From assembly GCA_016715815.1 (NCBI GenBank), contig JADJXN010000007.1:8943-72942 (forward strand): 64,000 nucleotides of DNA, in the 5' to 3' direction. The DNA comes from Oligoflexia bacterium. Lineage in GTDB: Bacteria > Bdellovibrionota > Bdellovibrionia > JABDDW01. Under the pieces are notes generated by a model that searched no databases, was not told the origin of the DNA, and saw nothing but the letters and a program-made list of their open reading frames with translations. This document shows, in pieces, positions 60,163-64,000 of the stretch (its first letter is position 1; each line of letters starts with the position of its first letter). Position numbers and translations under genes: made by a program.

Positions 60163-61776
60163 TTATCTTTTATTAACAGCTTTATTAGCTGGTTTACGTG
60201 GTGCAGGTGCTGCGTTTTCTGCAGCTGGAGTATGAGTTTTTGCGGCATCGGCAGGTTGATCTAGATAGTTTGTGCGTACTTGCTCCTCTGAGCTTTGCCC
60301 ACTTGTTACAAATAAATCAATCACTGGGGTGGCTGAAATCATGTGAAACGTCATGGTTTTGGGTGGCTCTTCATTACCAAGTTTGTCCACACTTTTATAA
60401 GAAATTTTATAAACTTTTTGATCACTATTTAATGTAATTGGTCCTTGATAAAGCTGAAGCGGGCCATCGTTTATACTTACAAAAGTTTTATCCACCCCTA
60501 CGGCACTATTGCCAACATTAAAGGTAATAACGTTGGGTGCAGGGGAATAAGTTGTATTATTTCGCTCCACAAGTGATTGAGCTGTTGAGATAGTTGTCTC
60601 AGGCCCCTTTTCTAAAATATTAACCGTGTATGTTTTTGAAGGACCATAGGTACCAACGCGGTCTACGGCTCGGTAAGTAATTGTATGAAGACCTTCTGTT
60701 TTAAATTCAATGGGCTCAATGTAGGGTTTAAAATCAGCATCGCCATTAAATTTATATTCCAAACGCTCAAGCCCAACAGCATTATCTTTTGCAGATAATT
60801 GAATTTTAAATTTCTTGGTAGCAAAGTTAACTCCGCCAGTATTAATTGTTTTACCAGAGGCCACAAGGCTCGTTAGTGGGGGAGTTGAGACGGTGTAAAT
60901 ATTCATTGTTTTTTCAGTTTCACGGTTACCAACAAAATCCTCAGAGAAATATTTTAATGTGTGTGGGCCTTCTTGTAGAAAGTAAATAGGTTTTAAATAT
61001 GGTGTAGCTGTTGAACCATCAATGGAAACCCAAACGGTTTTTACTTTAGAGAGATCATCTTGAGACTCGATTATAAAAGCGGCTCCATCGCTGAAATAAT
61101 TTCTATCATTCATAAAAATAGAGCGTGGGTTTTGACCAATTTTTAAATTTGAAGTGGGTGAAGTTCCATCCACAGAAAAATCAATTTTCTTAGTTACTTC
61201 TAAATTACCTACACGGTCTTTTGAGCGGTAATGAATACTTTGTGCACCCAGTTTTTCAAGTTTAATGGGTTTTGTGTAGTCATTAAAATTAACACCATCC
61301 CATGAGTATTCAATTGCTGCCACACCTGATAAATTATCTTGGGCCACAAGTTTTAGCTCTGAATTATGGGCTACATAATAGTACTGCTGCTCATTTTTAT
61401 GAAACTTTGTATCAGGAAACTTAATTTCCGTTGAGGGAGCGCTCATATCCACAAAAACTTCAATAAATTGTACGGGAGACCAGTTATTCACAGAAGACAC
61501 GGCTCTAAACTTTAATGTGTGCTTGCCTTCTTCTTTAAACTCAATGGAGTCGTTATAGGTTTTATAATCCCCACCATCAACGCTCACTTCTATGCGTTCA
61601 ACAATTTGGCTGGGCCCAGATTCTTTTAAAACAAACTTAGAGCTTGCCCCAATAAAGTACTTTTTAGTGAGTGGGTCAAAAACCAAAGGCAATTGCTTTG
61701 AGTTTTTTGAGGTTTGTGAAAAGCTGGCAGTTGGAAAAAGCCCAAGGCAGAGAATTAATAAAATAAGTTTTATCAT
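60163..61776 (-). CDS. secreted protein with OmpL47-like repeat domains
   Basis: A 537-residue protein with a signal peptide (about 1-20, ending TASFS). It is made of about five repeats of roughly 85 residues. Each contains a pattern like IEYSWDGVNFNDYTKPI, LEKLGAQSIHYRSKDRVGN and an NFSVDGTSPTS-type linker, the form of OmpL47/Ig-like beta domains. The last 35 residues are Ala/Pro/Lys-rich. Such proteins are exported and often surface- or periplasm-bound. It is divergent from the motor genes at 61883 and may belong to the same envelope machinery; that is inference. Confidence 0.75.
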   Translation of the reverse strand: MIKLILLILCLGLFPTASFSQTSKNSKQLPLVFDPLTKKYFIGASSKFVLKESGPSQIVERIEVSVDGGDYKTYNDSIEFKEEGKHTLKFRAVSSVNNWSPVQFIEVFVDMSAPSTEIKFPDTKFHKNEQQYYYVAHNSELKLVAQDNLSGVAAIEYSWDGVNFNDYTKPIKLEKLGAQSIHYRSKDRVGNLEVTKKIDFSVDGTSPTSNLKIGQNPRSIFMNDRNYFSDGAAFIIESQDDLSKVKTVWVSIDGSTATPYLKPIYFLQEGPHTLKYFSEDFVGNRETEKTMNIYTVSTPPLTSLVASGKTINTGGVNFATKKFKIQLSAKDNAVGLERLEYKFNGDADFKPYIEPIEFKTEGLHTITYRAVDRVGTYGPSKTYTVNILEKGPETTISTAQSLVERNNTTYSPAPNVITFNVGNSAVGVDKTFVSINDGPLQLYQGPITLNSDQKVYKISYKSVDKLGNEEPPKTMTFHMISATPVIDLFVTSGQSSEEQVRTNYLDQPADAAKTHTPAAENAAPAPRKPANKAVNKR

Positions 61777-61882
61777 GCCTACTTTTTCGGCAGAGTTTTG
61801 GGTTTTTTAAAGGGCAAAAAAATTCCCTAGCTAGCGCAACGCATTACTTAATAAGATTAGTATTAAAGTCTAGGAGGCAACA

Positions 61883-62530
61883 GTGTTTATAATAAAGGCA
61901 TTTCATGAGGGTGGTTTTATGATGTACCCCATTTTAATTTTGGGAATCATCATGGTGACAATAACAGTAGAGAGAACCCAATCTCTTTATTTTAAGATGA
62001 AACTTAATAAAGAAGAGTTCTACAAAAAACTAACGGCATATTTGCTTAAAGGTGATATTAACGGAATGATCACAGTTTGTGATCAAAACCCAGTGCCTCT
62101 GACAAAAGTCATAAAAAACTGTCTTTTAAAACTTGTTAACAAAGGCACAGATGAGGAAATTCAAGCAGCGCTGGACGAAGGTGCCCTTACAGAAGTACCC
62201 AACATTGAAAAGCGTATTGGCTTTTTGGCCGTTATTGGAAACTTAGCAACACTTGTGGGGTTACTTGGAACCATTATTGGTTTAATTATCAGCTTTGCCG
62301 GTGTTGCCGATGCGGACCCTGCAACAAAAGCAGCCGTTCTTACACGAGGTATTTCAGAGGCGATGCACTGTACAGCATTTGGTTTGCTTGTGGCAGTCCC
62401 TGCGGTTGGGATTTATTCGGTTTTACAAGATAGAGCACAGCACTTAATAGATGAAATAAATGAAATTAGTATTAAAACGTTTAACTTTATTTTAGCAAAT
62501 AGATCACGCTTTGGCGTTGAAGAGAAGTAA
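61883..62530 (+). CDS. TolQ/ExbB/MotA-family proton channel subunit (AglR-like)
   Basis: A 215-residue proton-channel protein with three helices. One is near the N terminus (GGFMMYPILILGIIMVTITVERTQSLYF). The conserved pair is near 115-140 (IGNLATLVGLLGTIIGLIISFAGV) and 160-185 (EAMHCTAFGLLVAVPAVGIYSV). The LLGTIIGLI segment is the family hallmark. The GTG start follows AGGAGG by 5 bases. It precedes two TolR/ExbD-type genes, the same order as AglR-AglQ-AglS, the Myxococcus gliding motor; with an AgmX-like gene nearby, this is the favoured reading over a TonB or Tol system. Confidence 0.88.
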   Translation: MFIIKAFHEGGFMMYPILILGIIMVTITVERTQSLYFKMKLNKEEFYKKLTAYLLKGDINGMITVCDQNPVPLTKVIKNCLLKLVNKGTDEEIQAALDEGALTEVPNIEKRIGFLAVIGNLATLVGLLGTIIGLIISFAGVADADPATKAAVLTRGISEAMHCTAFGLLVAVPAVGIYSVLQDRAQHLIDEINEISIKTFNFILANRSRFGVEEK

Positions 62531-62532
62531 AC

Positions 62533-62985
62533 ATGGGTTTTTCTGCAGGACAAGCTGATGATGATTTAAATGTGGAGCTTAATCTCGTTCCCTTCATTGA
62601 TTTACTAAGCTCGCTTGTTTTATTTTTGCTTGTAACAGCAGTCTGGCTGCAGGTGGGAACTATTCCTGCCTCTGTTGAATCAAAAGGGCAAAGTAGGGTT
62701 TCTGTTTCAGAGCAAAATAGACTTACAATAAATTTAACAAACTCTGGCATAAAGCTTAGTTGGCCTGAGAGTTTTAAACAACGCAGCCAGGTTCCCTCAA
62801 ACATTTCTGCGGATTTTACAAAATTATCAAATGTATTAGGTTCTGCCATAAAGCTTTCAAGCGCTATAACGTCAGTGACTGTTGGTGTTGCTTCAGAAGA
62901 TTCTGTGGAGTATGGAAAAGTAGTAAAGGCCATTGATGTTGCAAAAAAAGCAGGTTTTAACATTGTTGCATTGAGCACTGAGTAA
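62533..62985 (+). CDS. TolR/ExbD-like motor subunit, first copy (AglQ-like)
   Basis: A 150-residue protein with a short cytoplasmic N terminus, one helix (about 20-40) and a periplasmic domain. The segment VELNLVPFIDLLSSLVLFLLVTAVW contains the conserved helix aspartate (PFIDLLSSL), the residue that carries protons in ExbD/TolR/MotB. The periplasmic half ends KVVKAIDVAKKAGFNIVALS, typical of the fold. It starts two bases after the TolQ-like stop, so the two are cotranslated. Confidence 0.85.
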   Translation: MGFSAGQADDDLNVELNLVPFIDLLSSLVLFLLVTAVWLQVGTIPASVESKGQSRVSVSEQNRLTINLTNSGIKLSWPESFKQRSQVPSNISADFTKLSNVLGSAIKLSSAITSVTVGVASEDSVEYGKVVKAIDVAKKAGFNIVALSTE

Positions 62986-62987
62986 AT

Positions 62988-63475
62988 ATGCCATTAAAAA
63001 AAGCACGCTTTAGGATAAGCGATTACAATACATCTAGAAAGGGCGCCTTAAAAAAGAAGAGCGCAAAATTAGAATGGTCTCTTTATCTTTGACCTCTATG
63101 GTGGATATGTTTGCTATTTTAGTTATTTTCTTACTTGTTAATTCATCCACTGTTTCACAGTGGATTGAAGTTTCTCAAGGAATTGAGCTTCCAAAGGCGA
63201 GTAAAACTGATCAGCCAAAGCAGGCAGTAACTCTTCAAATTTCAATGAGCACTTTATTTGGAGAGCAAAAAGCTTTGGCAAAAACAGCGGATATTATTAA
63301 AATGGGAAGTATTGACCCGCTTATTCAATGGCTTAAAAAGCAAAGCAAAAAAGAAGGCTATGTTAACCTTGTGGCTCATGAAAAAGTTCCCTTTGGAGTT
63401 ATTAAAAGAGTGATAGCAACATGTCAGGATTCTGGGTTTTCAAAAATTAATTTAGCCGTACAACCATCATATTAG
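62988..63475 (+). CDS. TolR/ExbD-like motor subunit, second copy (AglS-like), frameshifted near the start
   Basis: The body (63074-63475) has LTSMVDMFAILVIFLLVNSS with the helix Asp, and the periplasmic PFGVIKRVIATCQDSGFSKINLAV. The natural start is probably ATG 62988, two bases after the preceding stop, giving MPLKKARFRISDYNTSRKG. A one-base deletion near 63039-63046 (AAAGGGC) then shifts to the frame RLKKEERKIRMVSLSL. Without correction the only start is Met at 63074, leaving no cytoplasmic segment. Two TolR paralogues after one TolQ is the Agl motor arrangement. Confidence 0.75.
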
Positions 63476-63489
63476 GTAGAGGTGAGAGA

Positions 63490-64000
63490 ATGAAAAAAAT
63501 ATTTTTAACTGTAATAATAAGTTTAATAGCTACATCAGCAAGTGCCAAAGAAACAAAAGCGGTGATGCGAGACTTTTTACACCATATGACGGAGCTGAAA
63601 AAATACCTCAACCCAGAGGAGAAGTTTTTAAAATCAGAAAATGATGCTGATATTAGAAAAAGCCTTAAGGGGCTAGCTGAGAATGCCAAAGAGGCCGTGC
63701 ATGACCCACAATTAAAAGGCGCAGGTTATAGTGTTTCAAAATCTGTTTTAAAAGAGCATTTTGAAGAAGCAGAAAGAGTGTACCGCTTAGGTAACAAGCG
63801 CTATGCTCGATGGATGCTTAACTCTGCTTTTGGAATTTGTATTTCTTGCCACACACAAATGCCCACAAAATCTAGAACTTGGGTTGAAGATTTAGAGGTT
63901 AACCAAAAATTCACATCAGATTTTGACCAAGCTGAATTTTACTTTGCAACTAGGGCCTTTGAAAAAGCAAGCCGCCTTTTTGATAAATTAATTACTGGTT
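63490..64000 (+). CDS. secreted CxxCH protein (haem-binding motif), 3' truncated by window end
   Basis: The visible 170 residues start with a signal peptide (MKKIFLTVIISLIATSASA). They continue with a helical domain containing one CISCH motif at about residues 117-121, the haem-c attachment pattern CxxCH. A helix with AEFYFATRAFEKASRLFDKL near the end of the window is TPR-like. The ribosome site GGTGAGAGA lies just upstream and the gene follows the second TolR gene by 14 bases. It may be a component or redox-linked partner of the motor. The family cannot be named from this part. Confidence 0.7.
   Translation, partial: MKKIFLTVIISLIATSASAKETKAVMRDFLHHMTELKKYLNPEEKFLKSENDADIRKSLKGLAENAKEAVHDPQLKGAGYSVSKSVLKEHFEEAERVYRLGNKRYARWMLNSAFGICISCHTQMPTKSRTWVEDLEVNQKFTSDFDQAEFYFATRAFEKASRLFDKLITG

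Overview
The window is an AT-rich, densely packed bacterial chromosome segment. Several features point to the phylum Bdellovibrionota (Bdellovibrio-like, formerly Deltaproteobacteria): an rpsU-yqeY-dnaG-rpoD macromolecular-synthesis operon, a Myxococcus/Bdellovibrio-style Agl/Glt gliding-motor gene set (TolQ, two TolR, AgmX-like TonB protein, giant TPR protein), an HNH protein of a type I associate with these predators, and a probable sigma-28 promoter. This placement is inference from gene content, not from a marker-tree.

Layout. 1-3.3 kb: the end of a leucine-catabolism operon (methylglutaconyl-CoA hydratase, methylcrotonyl-CoA carboxylase biotin carboxylase and separate biotin carrier, HMG-CoA lyase). 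3.3-6.9 kb: a nucleotidyltransferase and a MacAB/Lol-like adaptor-permease-ATPase set. 6.8-12.4 kb (minus): RND pump, outer-membrane barrel, TolC and lipoprotein. 12.5-19.4 kb: M1 aminopeptidase with HEAT-like tail, hppD, AMMECR1 protein, RNase P RNA, RNase HI, zinc-ribbon coiled-coil protein. 19.5-24.8 kb: tRNA with CAT anticodon, rpoD, dnaG, yqeY, rpsU and tadA. 25-27.4 kb: a secreted TIM-barrel-like protein and a glycosyltransferase. 27.65-32.85 kb: a glycosyltransferase, rfbA, tRNA-Ser, a secreted protein and two IS3 elements, all (except the tRNA and one tiny ORF) riddled with single-base indels. The sharp mid-gene edges suggest unpolished sequence rather than ordinary decay.

33.5-46.2 kb holds the most interesting locus: a lasso-peptide-type RiPP gene cluster. 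I identified an unannotated 58-codon precursor at 42225-42401 (minus). Its leader has Tyr, Pro and Leu exactly at -17, -14 and -12 relative to a predicted core that starts with Ala and has Asp at core position 9. It overlaps an AsnB-like lasso cyclase by ATGA and is followed by an HprK-like kinase. A B2 transglutaminase-like peptidase and ABC-2 permease are divergent, an ABC ATPase is convergent, and a PqqD-like B1 plus a nucleotidyltransferase lie 7 kb away. Between them are an MBOAT/SGNH acyltransfer pair and two proteins with HxxxH motifs of unknown role. 46-52 kb continues with surface-glycan genes (GT2-methyltransferase fusion, GT2, a second MBOAT/SGNH pair, a C-methyltransferase).

52-64 kb: PilZ protein, 1424-residue TPR protein, AgmX/TonB-like protein, HNH protein, a 7-bp tandem array, an Ig-like repeat protein, and the TolQ-TolR-TolR motor followed by a CxxCH protein running off the end. 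Isolated single-base frameshifts in otherwise healthy genes (tadA, the TIM-barrel gene, the HNH gene, the second TolR gene) are noted individually.
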